A stretch of DNA of 21,414 bases from DAOTXN01 sp034435435 (GTDB lineage Bacteria > Chloroflexota > Anaerolineae > S140-20): the NCBI GenBank assembly GCA_034435435.1, contig DAOTXN010000134.1, positions 1-21,414 on the forward strand, read 5' to 3'. The notes under the pieces were generated by a model. That model was not told the origin of the DNA. It saw only the letters and a program-made list of their open reading frames with translations, and made no database searches. Below are positions 1 through 9,744 of this stretch, piece after piece. The stretch's first letter is position 1. Every line of letters starts with the position of its first letter. Made by a program: the position numbers and the translations under genes.

Positions 1-113
1 TCCCCTGTGCAAGTTGTCGTCTCATCTTGACTACGTTGGAGTATTCTGCATCACGACAATCGCGATTTGGCTTGAACAACGATTATGGCGTTTTCTGGAG
101 TGGAAGCAACTCA

Positions 114-332
114 CTATACCGTAATTTCAGTGATCTCCACACCAAAGGCAACCAGGTACATGATGTTCTGGGATGGTGTGCCTGCGCCTTCAATGTGTTT
201 AATCTGGACCGCGATTTCTGCCTGCGACTTGGCGATGCCCCAATAAGTCAGCGCCATCTGGCAACACGCCGGTAAACAAGCGCCCAGAAATTCCTCAGTT
301 CGATGCGGAACTGGCAACAAAAACTCGGACAT
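114..332 (-). pseudogene. Truncated C39-like cysteine peptidase-fold protein
   Basis: The 72-residue reading frame has the N-terminal half of a C39-like (papain-fold) domain: a VPHR..EFLGACLPACCQMALTYWG-type segment carrying the likely nucleophile Cys, then GTPSQNI and the start of a beta strand (FGVEITEITV). C39-like proteins of this kind usually run to about 150 residues, but this frame stops with TAG then TGA at 111-116. Beyond the stop, other frames hold plausible continuations (SELLPLQKTP in one, AIIVVQAKSRLS in another), which suggests one or more frameshifts. The ATG overlaps the upstream 121-residue gene by 38 bp. The catalytic His/Asp half cannot be seen intact before the window edge, so I call it a broken gene. 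An assembly error near position 115 is the alternative. Confidence 0.5.
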
Positions 333-660
333 CGGCCAATACTTTCTGAGGTGTGTCCTCTGTTACCAGCAGGTCGCCGGTTCGCGCATCTACGTCTACG
401 TACGATGCGCGGCCTCGCCGACCGCGAGTGACGAGCACAGGCACGCGCCACACGGGCAAGTCTCCGGGAATCAACTCAGGCGCTCCACCCATCAGCAAAT
501 TTCCCACGTCCCGGACCAACCACTGGCTCACCTTGCGGCGTGCAGTACGGGCGTCTATCTCGACCTGGCGCTGCTGCAACAGAAATTCGGCATAGCGCAG
601 GACGACGTGGCTTTCTTCAGGTGTCAGCTTTTCAAACACGGCCTCTATCTGTTTTTCCAT
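295..660 (-). CDS. Conserved-looking small protein of unknown function (121 aa)
   Basis: I do not recognise this protein. The ATG at 660 is chosen because AAGGAGAA lies 8 bases upstream; the frame stays open further upstream but would overlap the chelatase gene. The N-terminus (MEKQIEAVFEKLTPEE) is helical and polar, with a second charged helix (LLQQRQVEIDARTARRKV). The C-terminal half has beta-strand character (VWRVPVLVT, ASYVDVDARTGDLLV). The VDVDARTGDLLV segment resembles the Asp-x-x-Thr-Gly-Glu/Asp hairpin of PepSY-like domains. There is no signal peptide or membrane segment. It starts 14 bp after the chelatase stop and overlaps the C39-like gene, so all three are probably cotranscribed. 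A functional link to the peptidase fragment is inference from adjacency. Confidence 0.75.
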   Translation of the reverse strand: MEKQIEAVFEKLTPEESHVVLRYAEFLLQQRQVEIDARTARRKVSQWLVRDVGNLLMGGAPELIPGDLPVWRVPVLVTRGRRGRASYVDVDARTGDLLVTEDTPQKVLADVRVFVASSASN

Positions 661-674
661 AATGCGTTCTCCTT

Positions 675-1649
675 TTACGCCTTCTCCCCCTCCAACTCCC
701 CCTGCACCGTCCGATATAGCGTCTCGGCTTTGAGTTCGGGCAGCGTATAACATGGCCCCTCCAGCCGGTCGGCCAGGGCCTGCGCCAGGCCCTGGTCGAA
801 GGCGACGTGCTCCATGTTGATCACCACCGAATGGATGTCGGCCTCGTGGATCAGGCTGGCGATGCGATAGGCCTCTTCCTGCGGCGGTAACTCACGGCTC
901 ATCGACACGTTGCCCGCGCCGTCGGTGAGCAGGATCATCAGCGGGGTCACTTCGGGACGGGCGCGCAATTCTTGCGTGATGACCTTGTGCGCCAGCGACA
1001 GTCCCGCCGAGAGAGGCGTCTTGCCGCCCACGGGGATGTCGGCCAGCGCCTTTTGGGCCAACTCGACGCTGCTGGTCGGCGGCAGAACGACGTGGGCGTC
1101 GTTCTTTTGAAACACCACCAGCCCCACCCGGTCGCGGCGCTGATAGGCGTCGGTCAGCAGCGACATAATGGCCCCTTTGGTGGCCTGCATGCGCTCGGCC
1201 ACGGCCATGCTCCAACTGGCGTCCACCACGAACAGAATCAGGTTGGCAGCCTTGCGCACGCGCACTTTTTTCTGGTAATCGTCGGGGCGCAAAGCCAGGG
1301 CCGGACCGGCTGGTTCTTCTTCCTTGCGCTCCTTTTGATACGGCGCGGCGGCGCGCAGCGTGGCGTCGAAAGCCAGGTCGCTGGGGTCGCCGGGCGACGA
1401 GCGGGCCTGGATGTAGCGCCCGCGCTTGCGCTCGGTTTTGGTGGTGCTGCGCCGCCCGGCCTCCCGGCGCGTGAGCCGGTCCAGCGGCGTGTCCAGCCGC
1501 CGCGCGTCGAATTCTTCGCCGATAGGAACCTGCTGGCCGCCCTCCCACCAGTGGCCCTCGCCGGGCGCGTTGGGGACGGCCTGGCGCATGGGTTCAGCCT
1601 GGCCTGCGGCGGTATCTGAGAGGGACTCGCGCTCCTGGCTGCTCAGGGC
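675..1649 (-). CDS. ChlD/CobT-like VWA half of chelatase, reached by -1 frameshift
   Basis: This is the C-terminal half of a magnesium/cobalt chelatase medium subunit. It opens with a charged, flexible linker, then a von Willebrand A domain with an intact MIDAS: DASWSM (about residue 508 of the fused protein), GGKTPLSAGL and LLTDGAGN. The frame is open without a good start or RBS near its beginning. It is the -1 frame relative to the ATPase ORF, joined at a run of ten A residues (1650-1659). With a -1 slip on A AAA AAG the product is 365 + 324 = 689 aa, the usual size of fused ChlI/ChlD-type cobaltochelatase medium subunits. An internal ATG at 1589 could be picked by gene callers, but no clear RBS supports it. 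The protein would act with CobN or ChlH, not seen in the window. Confidence 0.85.
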   Translation of the reverse strand, partial: ALSSQERESLSDTAAGQAEPMRQAVPNAPGEGHWWEGGQQVPIGEEFDARRLDTPLDRLTRREAGRRSTTKTERKRGRYIQARSSPGDPSDLAFDATLRAAAPYQKERKEEEPAGPALALRPDDYQKKVRVRKAANLILFVVDASWSMAVAERMQATKGAIMSLLTDAYQRRDRVGLVVFQKNDAHVVLPPTSSVELAQKALADIPVGGKTPLSAGLSLAHKVITQELRARPEVTPLMILLTDGAGNVSMSRELPPQEEAYRIASLIHEADIHSVVINMEHVAFDQGLAQALADRLEGPCYTLPELKAETLYRTVQGELEGEKA

Positions 1650-1660
1650 TTTTTTTTTTC
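1616..1660 (-). other. Candidate programmed -1 ribosomal frameshift site
   Basis: On the minus strand the zero frame reads CAG GAA AAA AAA AAG CCC TGA. Bases 1655-1649 form the heptamer A AAA AAG in the correct phase, the same slip site as E. coli dnaX. The zero-frame stop is at 1645-1643. A -1 slip enters the VWA frame (GCC CTG AGC). Downstream, CTGAG (1646-1642) can pair with CTCAG (1620-1616), with a small inner GGA/TCC pairing; this stem is modest. An AGGA sits directly before the A-run rather than about 10 nt upstream as in dnaX. Programmed frameshifting in chlD genes is described in the literature. A homopolymer sequencing error or phase variation are the alternatives. Confidence 0.7.
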
Positions 1661-2743
1661 CTGTTGAGCCGCGGCGTCTTGTTCGACAGACTCTCCGGTC
1701 GCCTCGCCGGGCATTTCTGATTGGACCTCCTCCAACCGATCTTGCAGGTCGTGCAGGCTGATCTCGGCCTGCTGGAAGGGCAGGCGCTTGAGGCGATGGG
1801 GCAGGGTCAGCTCGGCGGCCATGAGGATGTCCTCGTCGGTGATGTGCGTGCGGCCCTGGTGCGCGGCGTGAGCCTGGGCCGTCTTGAGAATGACCAAGTC
1901 GGCCCGGTGGCCGTCCACGCCCAACCCGGCCATCAGCCCAGCGATGGCGGCCAGGTTGCGCTGGCTGTATTTGACCTGCGGCAGCAGGCGACGGGCCGCA
2001 GCGATCTCTTGGGTCAGTTTTTCCTCGCGGGGCATCCAGGTCTCGCGGAAACCTTCGGGGTCGGCCTCGAAAGCCAGGTTGTGCTCCATAATGGCCATGC
2101 GGGCGCGCTGGTCGCGGATGCCGTGCATGTCTACACACAGGGCAAAGCGGTCGAGCAACTGCGGGCGCAGGTCGCCCTCTTCGGGGTTCATCGTGCCCAC
2201 CAAAATAAAACGGGCCGGGTGGCTGAACGAGATGCCCTCGCGCTCGACCACGTTGATGCCCATGGCGGCCGCGTCGAGCAACAGGTCTACCACGTGGTCG
2301 TCCAGCAGGTTGACCTCGTCCACGTACAGCACGCCCCGGTTGGCGGCGGCCAATACACCCGGCTCGAAGTGCTTTTCGCCCTTTTGGATGGCCCGCTCGA
2401 TGTCCAGCGTGCCGACTACGCGATCTTCGGTGGCGCTGACCGGCAAGTCCACGAAGCGGGTGCGGCGGCGGGTGGCCGGCAGCTCCTCGCCTTCGTCGGC
2501 GCGCTCGCGGCAATTGGTGCACCAGGTGGTGGGCCGGGTGGGATCGCAGCCAAAGGGGCAATCGGCGACGACGGTGATTTCGGGCAACAGGGCCGCCAGG
2601 GCCCGCGCGGCCGTGCTCTTGGCCGTGCCGCGCTCGCCGCGAATGAGCACGCCGCCGATGCGTGGGTTGATGGCGTTGAGAATCAGGGCGCGTTTCATGC
2701 GCTCTTGGCCGACAATCGCAGTAAAAGGAAAAATACGAGACAT
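1643..2743 (-). CDS. chlD: ChlI/BchI-like AAA+ chelatase ATPase (short product of frameshifting chlD)
   Basis: AAA+ ATPase of the Mg/Co-chelatase family, 366 aa when terminated in the zero frame. The N-terminus PFTAIVGQERMKRAL is family-typical. Walker A is GERGTAKST (residues 36-44) and Walker B VLYVDEVNLL (138-147). NPEEGDLRPQLLDRF carries sensor and arginine-finger residues. A C-x3-C-x8-C-x2-C cluster (Cys62, 66, 75, 78) could bind metal. The start is 10 bp after the PBP stop; no strong Shine-Dalgarno is visible, so coupling to the PBP gene is likely. The zero-frame stop TGA comes two codons after the A-run, giving a free-standing small-subunit-like protein, while -1 slippage gives the medium subunit. 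No separate chlI is present here. Mg versus Co specificity cannot be read from sequence; cobaltochelatase is favoured only by family precedent. Confidence 0.9.
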   Translation of the reverse strand: MSRIFPFTAIVGQERMKRALILNAINPRIGGVLIRGERGTAKSTAARALAALLPEITVVADCPFGCDPTRPTTWCTNCRERADEGEELPATRRRTRFVDLPVSATEDRVVGTLDIERAIQKGEKHFEPGVLAAANRGVLYVDEVNLLDDHVVDLLLDAAAMGINVVEREGISFSHPARFILVGTMNPEEGDLRPQLLDRFALCVDMHGIRDQRARMAIMEHNLAFEADPEGFRETWMPREEKLTQEIAAARRLLPQVKYSQRNLAAIAGLMAGLGVDGHRADLVILKTAQAHAAHQGRTHITDEDILMAAELTLPHRLKRLPFQQAEISLHDLQDRLEEVQSEMPGEATGESVEQDAAAQQEKKKP

Positions 2744-2753
2744 TGTTCGGTAA

Positions 2754-5700
2754 TTAGTAGATGGGTAAATTGGGGGTTCGTCGCCCCTGGCGGGCGTTGA
2801 CGGTGATAGTCACTTTATCACTCTTGATATGGTTGCCGGCGGCGTCGTAGGCGATGACGTAAAAGGTAAAACGTCCCGGGCCGGGAATGGTCCAGCGCAC
2901 GTTGAACGGCGCCACGTTGCGCACGGCAAAGGGCTGCCCGACTTGTTCGGGTGCGACATTGCCGCCCTCGGAAAAGAACTCGACCCGATCCATAGAGAGA
3001 TTATCTATCACCTCGGCGTTAATCGTCACCCATTCGTCGTCGCCATAGACGTATCTCGCGCCGTCTTCTGGATAGTTCAACTCCAACGTGGGCGATACGG
3101 TGTCGAGCGTGACCTGGATGGTGGCCTGGCGGAAGCCCTGGTTGCGGTCTACGACAGTGAGCTGCAGGCTGTACAGCCCGTCCTGCAGGCCCAGCGTATC
3201 CCAAAACTCCAGCGGGCCGTTGTCCACCTGGTTATAGTGGTCGCCGCCAATTTGAGTCCACGCGCTGGGATTCAATCCCTGCCCAAAGGCCAGGTTGTAG
3301 CGCTCAAACTCGCCGCCCTTGGCGTTGCCTTCGATCACCATGGGCTTGTTGATGTAGGAATAGGTAGCCGGTTTGGTGATGGCGACGTCGCCCGCCGTTG
3401 GGCTGGGACCGATGGCGTCCCATTCAGTGGGCGGCTGCTCGATTTCGGCCGAGACGACCCAATCTTGCGCTTCGGGCGGATAGATTTCAAAGACCTTTTC
3501 TTCTACCAGTTCCGGCGGCGTGTACACGGTAGCCAGCTTGCCGGTTTCGCGGTTGATGGCAAAGACCTTGTAAATGTTGTCCGTTTGCTTTGGCTCGGTG
3601 CCGGGAATAAAGTATTCGGTGACGGTAGGGCAGTGCGGCGTGGGCAGCAGGCCCGACTTGTCGCACACGGCCACGGTAATCAACCCGTCGGGGCGGTTAA
3701 AGGGCGCGGCCGGCTCGTCGCGCAGGGCGTAGCTCATCACGGCGTGCCAGATGGGCGCGGCCCCTTTGGAACCAGGGGTGTTTTTCATCCACGCATTGTC
3801 CGAGTTGCCCACCCACACCCCGGCCGCCAGTTGGGGCGTGTAGCCGATGGTCCAGCCGTCCACATAGTTGTTGGTCGTGCCGGTTTTGATGGCTGCCGGT
3901 CGCGGCGCGCCGTCTGGCATGTTCAATTCCAGCGCGCTGGGACAACCAAAAGCGGCGCAACGCGCCCCCCGGTCGGAGAGAATATCATTCATTAAAAAGG
4001 CCAGTTGCGGTTCGAGAATCTTGCGGCTGGCTAATGTTTGCTCGTTAAACTCCCACAACACCTTGCCGTTCCGATCCTCGATGCGCTTGATGACCACGGG
4101 GTCCAGCTCGCGAAAGCCGAGGCGCAACTGCGAAGCAGGCTTTTCCACGCCGTACATGTAACCGTCGTTTCCAAACACGGAAAAGGCATACACCATGTCC
4201 AGCAAACGCACTTCGCCGCCGCCCAGCGTGAGCGACAAGCCATAGTAATCCAGGCCCCGGTCCAACGTCTCGATGCCCATGGCGTGGGCGGTGCGGAGGA
4301 CGTTGTCGATGCCGGCCAGCGACATGGCCTCGACGGCCGGGATGTTATACGAGCGGCCCAACGCCATGCGCAGGCGTTGCGGGCCGTGGTACTCGCGGTC
4401 ATAGTTTTCGGGCACATAAGGGGCCTGACTGGGTTGGGCGAAGGCCTGCCGCACGTCTAGGAACATGGTAGCGGCGTTGTAGAGCGTCGGGTCGGCGGGG
4501 TAATTGGGATTGCTGAGCAGGGTGACGTAGGTAAAAGGCTTGAACGAGGACCCTGGCTGGCGCAGACCGTCGGCCGCCACGTTAAAGTTGCCATCTATTT
4601 CCTCGTTCCAATAGTCCAGACTGCCGACCATGGCCAGCACTTCACCCGTGCGCGGGCGCAGAACGACCACGGCGGCGTTGGTGACGTTGTGGTCCACGCC
4701 GATGTCCCGTTGGCTCAAGGGGTACAAATACTCGGCCGCGGCGCAGTCGGGGCCGCCAGCGGCGCGGGCGGTCTCACTGTCTTTTCCCTGCAGCAAGGCC
4801 ACGTGGACGCGAGCGGCGCACTCGGCCTGGTGTTGCAGGTCCAAGTCAATGGTGGTGTAGACGCGCAGACCGCCCCGGAAAATCTGGTCGGTGGTCAGGC
4901 CATACACCTCGCGGTCCTGTTCCAGCACCTGCAGCACGTAGGTGGAAAAGTGCGGCACCTGGATGTCAAAGCGTTGCTCTAGCTTGCGAAAGCGCAATTC
5001 TTCGACCGCAGCAGCCTGGGTGTCTTGTTCGGTGATTTCGACGTCCACCCCCCGGCAGCCATCCTCCATGATGCGTTCCAGCGCTTTCAACTGACGCGAT
5101 TTGGCGTCCTCGCGCACCCGCTCGTCAGCCGATAAGGGAGTGACGCCGGGGCTTTGGGGGATGGGGGCCAGCATGGCCGCCTCGGCCAGGTTCAGCTCGG
5201 CGGCGCGTTTGCCAAAGTAGACCTGGGCGGCGGCCTCGATGCCGTAGGCCAGGTTGCCGTAAAAGTTGGTGTTCAGATACCATTCGAGAATCTGGTCTTT
5301 GCTGTAGCGGCGAGTGATGTCGTAGGCCAAGACGGCCTCTTGGGCTTTGCGCAAATAGTCGTCGAATTCGGGGCCTTCTTCGCTGACTGTGCGCCGCTCT
5401 TCTTCGATGATGATGTTTTTGATGAGCTGCTGGGTAATCGAGCTGCCGCCTTGGATCTGCTTGCCCTGCAAGTTGTCGCGGAAGGCGCGGGCGATACCTT
5501 CCAGGTCGAAGCCGGGGTTGACGAAAAAGGTCTTGTCTTCCAGCGCGACGGTGGCGCAGATCAGATAAGGTGAGATGTCGTCGATAGATACCCAGGCGCG
5601 GTCGCCGGCGTGTGGGTCAATGACTTCATAGAGCACCTCTCGACCGCTGCTGTCGAAAATGAGCGTAGTCTCAAAATCTTCTTCGGCCTGCTGGATGTCT

Positions 5701-5909
5701 TCGGGGTCGGGCAAGTCCTGGGTGACATAGCTGTAGGCGGCCGACGCCCCGCCGACCACGGCAGAGACGAGCAAGACGAGCGCCAAACAGCCGCAGCCAA
5801 ACGCGCCGGTGGAGAGCTGTAAAAAAATGCCCAGCGGGGAGATGCGTTTTTGGCTCAGTCGCCGCCGCTGGCGCGACTGGACAATGTGTTGAATCCCGTT
5901 ACTCGTCAT
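2754..5909 (-). CDS. Class A penicillin-binding protein (transglycosylase/transpeptidase) with Ig-like C-terminus
   Basis: Bifunctional peptidoglycan synthase of 1051 aa. A basic cytoplasmic tail is followed by one TM anchor (about 27-60). The GT51 domain shows catalytic Glu in ALEDKTFF (Glu124), GGSSITQQLIKN (154-165) and the YLNTNFYG...YGIEAAAQVYFG region. The transpeptidase domain has SSFK (454-457), SYN (520-522) and KTGTTNN (675-681), all intact. The 300-residue tail after about 740 contains a PBP-C-like strand region and Ig-like repeats (LQLTVVDRNQG; FYVIAYDAAGN), long for the family. The only usable start in this frame is the ATG at 5909, which lies inside a heptamer repeat and lacks a clear RBS. 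It heads a likely operon with the chelatase gene 10 bp downstream. Confidence 0.95.
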   Translation of the reverse strand: MTSNGIQHIVQSRQRRRLSQKRISPLGIFLQLSTGAFGCGCLALVLLVSAVVGGASAAYSYVTQDLPDPEDIQQAEEDFETTLIFDSSGREVLYEVIDPHAGDRAWVSIDDISPYLICATVALEDKTFFVNPGFDLEGIARAFRDNLQGKQIQGGSSITQQLIKNIIIEEERRTVSEEGPEFDDYLRKAQEAVLAYDITRRYSKDQILEWYLNTNFYGNLAYGIEAAAQVYFGKRAAELNLAEAAMLAPIPQSPGVTPLSADERVREDAKSRQLKALERIMEDGCRGVDVEITEQDTQAAAVEELRFRKLEQRFDIQVPHFSTYVLQVLEQDREVYGLTTDQIFRGGLRVYTTIDLDLQHQAECAARVHVALLQGKDSETARAAGGPDCAAAEYLYPLSQRDIGVDHNVTNAAVVVLRPRTGEVLAMVGSLDYWNEEIDGNFNVAADGLRQPGSSFKPFTYVTLLSNPNYPADPTLYNAATMFLDVRQAFAQPSQAPYVPENYDREYHGPQRLRMALGRSYNIPAVEAMSLAGIDNVLRTAHAMGIETLDRGLDYYGLSLTLGGGEVRLLDMVYAFSVFGNDGYMYGVEKPASQLRLGFRELDPVVIKRIEDRNGKVLWEFNEQTLASRKILEPQLAFLMNDILSDRGARCAAFGCPSALELNMPDGAPRPAAIKTGTTNNYVDGWTIGYTPQLAAGVWVGNSDNAWMKNTPGSKGAAPIWHAVMSYALRDEPAAPFNRPDGLITVAVCDKSGLLPTPHCPTVTEYFIPGTEPKQTDNIYKVFAINRETGKLATVYTPPELVEEKVFEIYPPEAQDWVVSAEIEQPPTEWDAIGPSPTAGDVAITKPATYSYINKPMVIEGNAKGGEFERYNLAFGQGLNPSAWTQIGGDHYNQVDNGPLEFWDTLGLQDGLYSLQLTVVDRNQGFRQATIQVTLDTVSPTLELNYPEDGARYVYGDDEWVTINAEVIDNLSMDRVEFFSEGGNVAPEQVGQPFAVRNVAPFNVRWTIPGPGRFTFYVIAYDAAGNHIKSDKVTITVNARQGRRTPNLPIY

Positions 5910-5931
5910 TCGTCATTCACCATTCGCCATT
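5904..5931. repeat. Four heptamer tandem repeats at the PBP start codon
   Basis: The plus strand reads CGTCATT, CGTCATT, CACCATT, CGCCATT. On the coding strand these are AATGACG/AATGGTG/AATGGCG units, each with an ATG, and the PBP start codon (5909-5907) is in the first. TGGCGAA follows, making a hairpin TTCGCC-ATTT-GGCGAA (5925-5940). The 7-bp period resembles the heptanucleotide STRR repeats of cyanobacteria. Confidence 0.7.
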
Positions 5932-5941
5932 TGGCGAAAAA

Positions 5942-5970
5942 ATGGTAACAGAAAAGGGGGGTTTTGGCAA
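5942..5970 (-). promoter_or_regulatory. Candidate sigma70-type promoter for the PBP operon
   Basis: The minus strand has TTGCCA (5970-5965), a 17-bp spacer and TACCAT (5947-5942), about 33 bp before the PBP start. The match is reasonable but not strong. The predicted transcript would begin within the heptamer-repeat hairpin. Confidence 0.4.
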
Positions 5971-6004
5971 GCAGACCATGTTGCCATGAGGGGCGAATCT
6001 AGCC

Positions 6005-6691
6005 CTACCCGCGGATGGCCGCGATGATTTTTTCTACTCCGGCCACCTGCGCCAGCGCGCGCAGCGGGTCGGGGGGCGTTTCGGCCAGCAGCCACTCGAC
6101 GCGCAGCCAAAAGCCCGGCAGCGCCGTCGAGTGATAGACGCCGTCGGCGTCGATTAGCCCGGCGCGGTAGCGGCCCGCGTCGTCTAGGATCCAAAAGTCG
6201 GCCCGCTGCTTGCCGGGGCGGGGGTCCACGATCCAGTATTCGCGCACGCCGGCGGCCTCGTATTCGTCAAACTTGTCCACCCGGTCGCGGTACACACTGT
6301 CGTCCGAGACCACCTCAACGATGAGGTCGGCCGGGCCGGCCAGCCGCTCACGGGTTAGCCGGGAGAGATTCTCGGCGGCGATGAACAGCAAGTCCGGCTC
6401 GCGCGCCGAGCCATCGGGTATGGCGCGCATTTCAAAGGGAGCAGTGAACAGTTCGCCCAGTTTGAACAACCGGACAAACAGACCCATAAACTGGACCAGA
6501 AAAGCAACCAGGCGTTGATGTTCTCCTTTTGGCGGCATCTGAACAATGACCTCCCCCAATTTGTCCTCAAGTGAAGCAACCCATTCGGCGTGCGCGTCTT
6601 CGGCCCAGGTCAGGAATTCCTCGTAGCTCATGCGCAAGGGCGGCTTTTCCTGGGGAGGCGATGGTGTCGCGGTCGGCGCTAACGTTGCCAT
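6005..6691 (-). CDS. Uma2 family endonuclease (DUF820, PD-(D/E)XK fold)
   Basis: 228-residue protein of the Uma2/DUF820 family, a putative PD-(D/E)XK restriction-like nuclease common in Cyanobacteria and Chloroflexota. Family marks are MSYEEFLTWAED near the N-terminus, REPDLLFI with the first acidic residue, DLIVEVVSDDS with the second, then YRDRVDKFDEYEAAGVREYWIVDPR. The ATG at 6691 is preferred over a longer frame because GGAG lies about 7 bp upstream and the preceding 21 residues overlap the promoter. A Pro-rich N-terminal segment (PTATPSPPQEKPP) is low complexity. It is monocistronic or reads into the PBP gene 95 bp away. The biological role of the family is unknown; it often occurs in many copies per genome. 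Confidence 0.9.
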   Translation of the reverse strand: MATLAPTATPSPPQEKPPLRMSYEEFLTWAEDAHAEWVASLEDKLGEVIVQMPPKGEHQRLVAFLVQFMGLFVRLFKLGELFTAPFEMRAIPDGSAREPDLLFIAAENLSRLTRERLAGPADLIVEVVSDDSVYRDRVDKFDEYEAAGVREYWIVDPRPGKQRADFWILDDAGRYRAGLIDADGVYHSTALPGFWLRVEWLLAETPPDPLRALAQVAGVEKIIAAIRG

Positions 6692-6725
6692 ATCCGGCTC
6701 CTCGAAATCGGAATGCGTTGAGAGT

Positions 6726-6754
6726 ATTGTACCCCGCTTTGTGCTCAAGGGCAA
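6726..6754 (-). promoter_or_regulatory. Sigma70-type promoter for the Uma2 gene
   Basis: The minus strand has TTGCCC (6754-6749), a 17-bp spacer and TACAAT (6731-6726). Transcription would start near 6719, giving a leader of about 28 nt that includes the GGAG ribosome binding site. The -35 is identical to the one before xpt. Confidence 0.6.
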
Positions 6755-6773
6755 ACGAAAAAAGGCCTGCTCG

Positions 6774-8156
6774 TCAAACTGTCTCTAATATCGCCCGCGC
6801 CGCCATCAACCCCGAGGCCGAGGCCTGAATCAATCCCCGTGTGATGCCCGCCCCATCGCCGCAGGCATACAGGCCGCGCACCTCGGTTTCCAGCCCCGGG
6901 GTCAACTTGAGCCGGTTGGAGTAGAATTTAACTTCGACGCCGTAGAGCAGCGTGTGGCGCGAGCACACGCCGGGGGCCACCTCGTCTAGCGCGTGCAGTA
7001 TCTCTAACAAATTGACGATGTAGCGATAGGGCAACACCAGCCCCAGGTCGCCCGGCGTGGCGCTTTTGAGCGTAGGCGTGACGATGGAGCGGGCCAGGCG
7101 CTGAGGGTTGGTGCGCCGGCCGGCCTCCAGGTCGCCCAGGCGCTGGACGAGCACGCCGCCGCCCAGCAAATTGGCTAACCGGGCGATGGAGCGCCCATAA
7201 GCGATGGGGTTGTCGAATGGCTCGGTAAAGCTTTTGCTGACCAACAGCGCAAAGTTGGTGTTGGCCGTCTTGCGCTCGGCGTAGGAGTGGCCGTTGACGG
7301 TCATTACCCCCTCGGCGAACTCGGTCGAGACCTCACCGTGCGGGCAAACGCAAAACGTGCGCACGCGGTCGTCAAAGGCGCGCGAGGTATAGAGGAATTT
7401 GAACTCGTAGAGCAGGTCGGTGATGGGTTCCATCACGCTGGCAGGCAGCTCGACGCGCACGCCCAAGTCCACCGGATTATGGGTCAGCGACAGGCCCAGC
7501 TCGACGGCAATGCCTTTGAGCCAGGCCGCGCCCTCGCGTCCCGGCGCAACGATGACGTGTGCGGCCTCCAATCGTTCACCGCGTTGAGTTTCTACGCCGA
7601 CCACCTGCTCGTTTTCCGCCATTACACGGGCGACGGGCGTGCGGGTGAACACCTGGACGCCGGCCATCTGCGCATCCTCGTACATACGTGTCATAATGTC
7701 CACGCAGCGCTCGGTGCCGATGTGGCGAATGGGCACGTAGATGAGCTTGAGTCCGGCCAGCGCCGAGCGTTTCTCCAGCGCCTCGAACTCGTCCGAATGA
7801 CCGCCGTACACGACCGGGCTGGCGCCATAGTTCAGGTAAACCTGGTCCACCTGATCGATGAGCGCCTGGGCCTGTTCTTCGCCCAGGATTTCATCCAGGT
7901 GACCGCCGGAGGCGGGAGAGAGGGTCAACTTGCCGTCGCTGAACGCGCCCGCGCCGCCCCAACCTGACATAATCGAGCAAGGCTGGCAGTTGTGACAGCC
8001 CTGGCCCTCGCGGGCCAGGCAGCGCCGTTTTTCGATGGGCGGGCCTTTTTCCAGGATGGCGATTTTGAGGTTAGCGCGGCGGCTCAACTCTAGGGCGGCA
8101 AAGATGCCCGCCGGGCCGGCGCCGACGATGAGCACGTCAAAGGTCTTGGCTGGCAT
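6774..8156 (-). CDS. FAD-dependent dehydrogenase, COG2509 type
   Basis: 460-residue NAD(P)/FAD-dependent oxidoreductase. The N-terminal Rossmann fold has GAGPAG (residues 12-17) and an acidic strand end (AILEKGPPIEKR). A Cys-rich segment (EGQGCHNCQPCSIMSGWGGAGAFSDGKL) follows, typical of the uncharacterised FAD-dependent dehydrogenases of COG2509. The C-terminal GLYACGDGAGITRGLIQASASG is the second FAD-contacting motif. The substrate is unknown. The ATG at 8156 is used: TGA of guaA and this ATG are one base apart, and GGGAG lies just upstream, so translation is probably coupled to guaA. A TTG six codons upstream is possible but less likely. Why a flavoprotein is tied to GMP synthesis is not evident. 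Confidence 0.9.
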   Translation of the reverse strand: MPAKTFDVLIVGAGPAGIFAALELSRRANLKIAILEKGPPIEKRRCLAREGQGCHNCQPCSIMSGWGGAGAFSDGKLTLSPASGGHLDEILGEEQAQALIDQVDQVYLNYGASPVVYGGHSDEFEALEKRSALAGLKLIYVPIRHIGTERCVDIMTRMYEDAQMAGVQVFTRTPVARVMAENEQVVGVETQRGERLEAAHVIVAPGREGAAWLKGIAVELGLSLTHNPVDLGVRVELPASVMEPITDLLYEFKFLYTSRAFDDRVRTFCVCPHGEVSTEFAEGVMTVNGHSYAERKTANTNFALLVSKSFTEPFDNPIAYGRSIARLANLLGGGVLVQRLGDLEAGRRTNPQRLARSIVTPTLKSATPGDLGLVLPYRYIVNLLEILHALDEVAPGVCSRHTLLYGVEVKFYSNRLKLTPGLETEVRGLYACGDGAGITRGLIQASASGLMAARAILETV

Positions 8157-8157
8157 G

Positions 8158-9740
<1,583 letters not shown>

Positions 9741-9744
<4 letters not shown>

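Noticed and set aside
1579..1589. Independent ATG start for the VWA half at 1589
   Set aside because: No Shine-Dalgarno is evident, and it would skip the start of the linker; frameshift fusion explains the frame better.
1721..2800. Long plus-strand ORFs opposite the chelatase, PBP, RM and glnA genes
   Set aside because: They are antisense shadows of clear minus-strand genes in GC-rich DNA, with low-complexity His/Gly/Val/Gln-rich translations.
5925..5940. Hairpin TTCGCC-ATTT-GGCGAA as a terminator
   Set aside because: On the minus strand the T-run precedes the hairpin, and on the plus strand it is followed by A's, so it does not have terminator form for any gene here.
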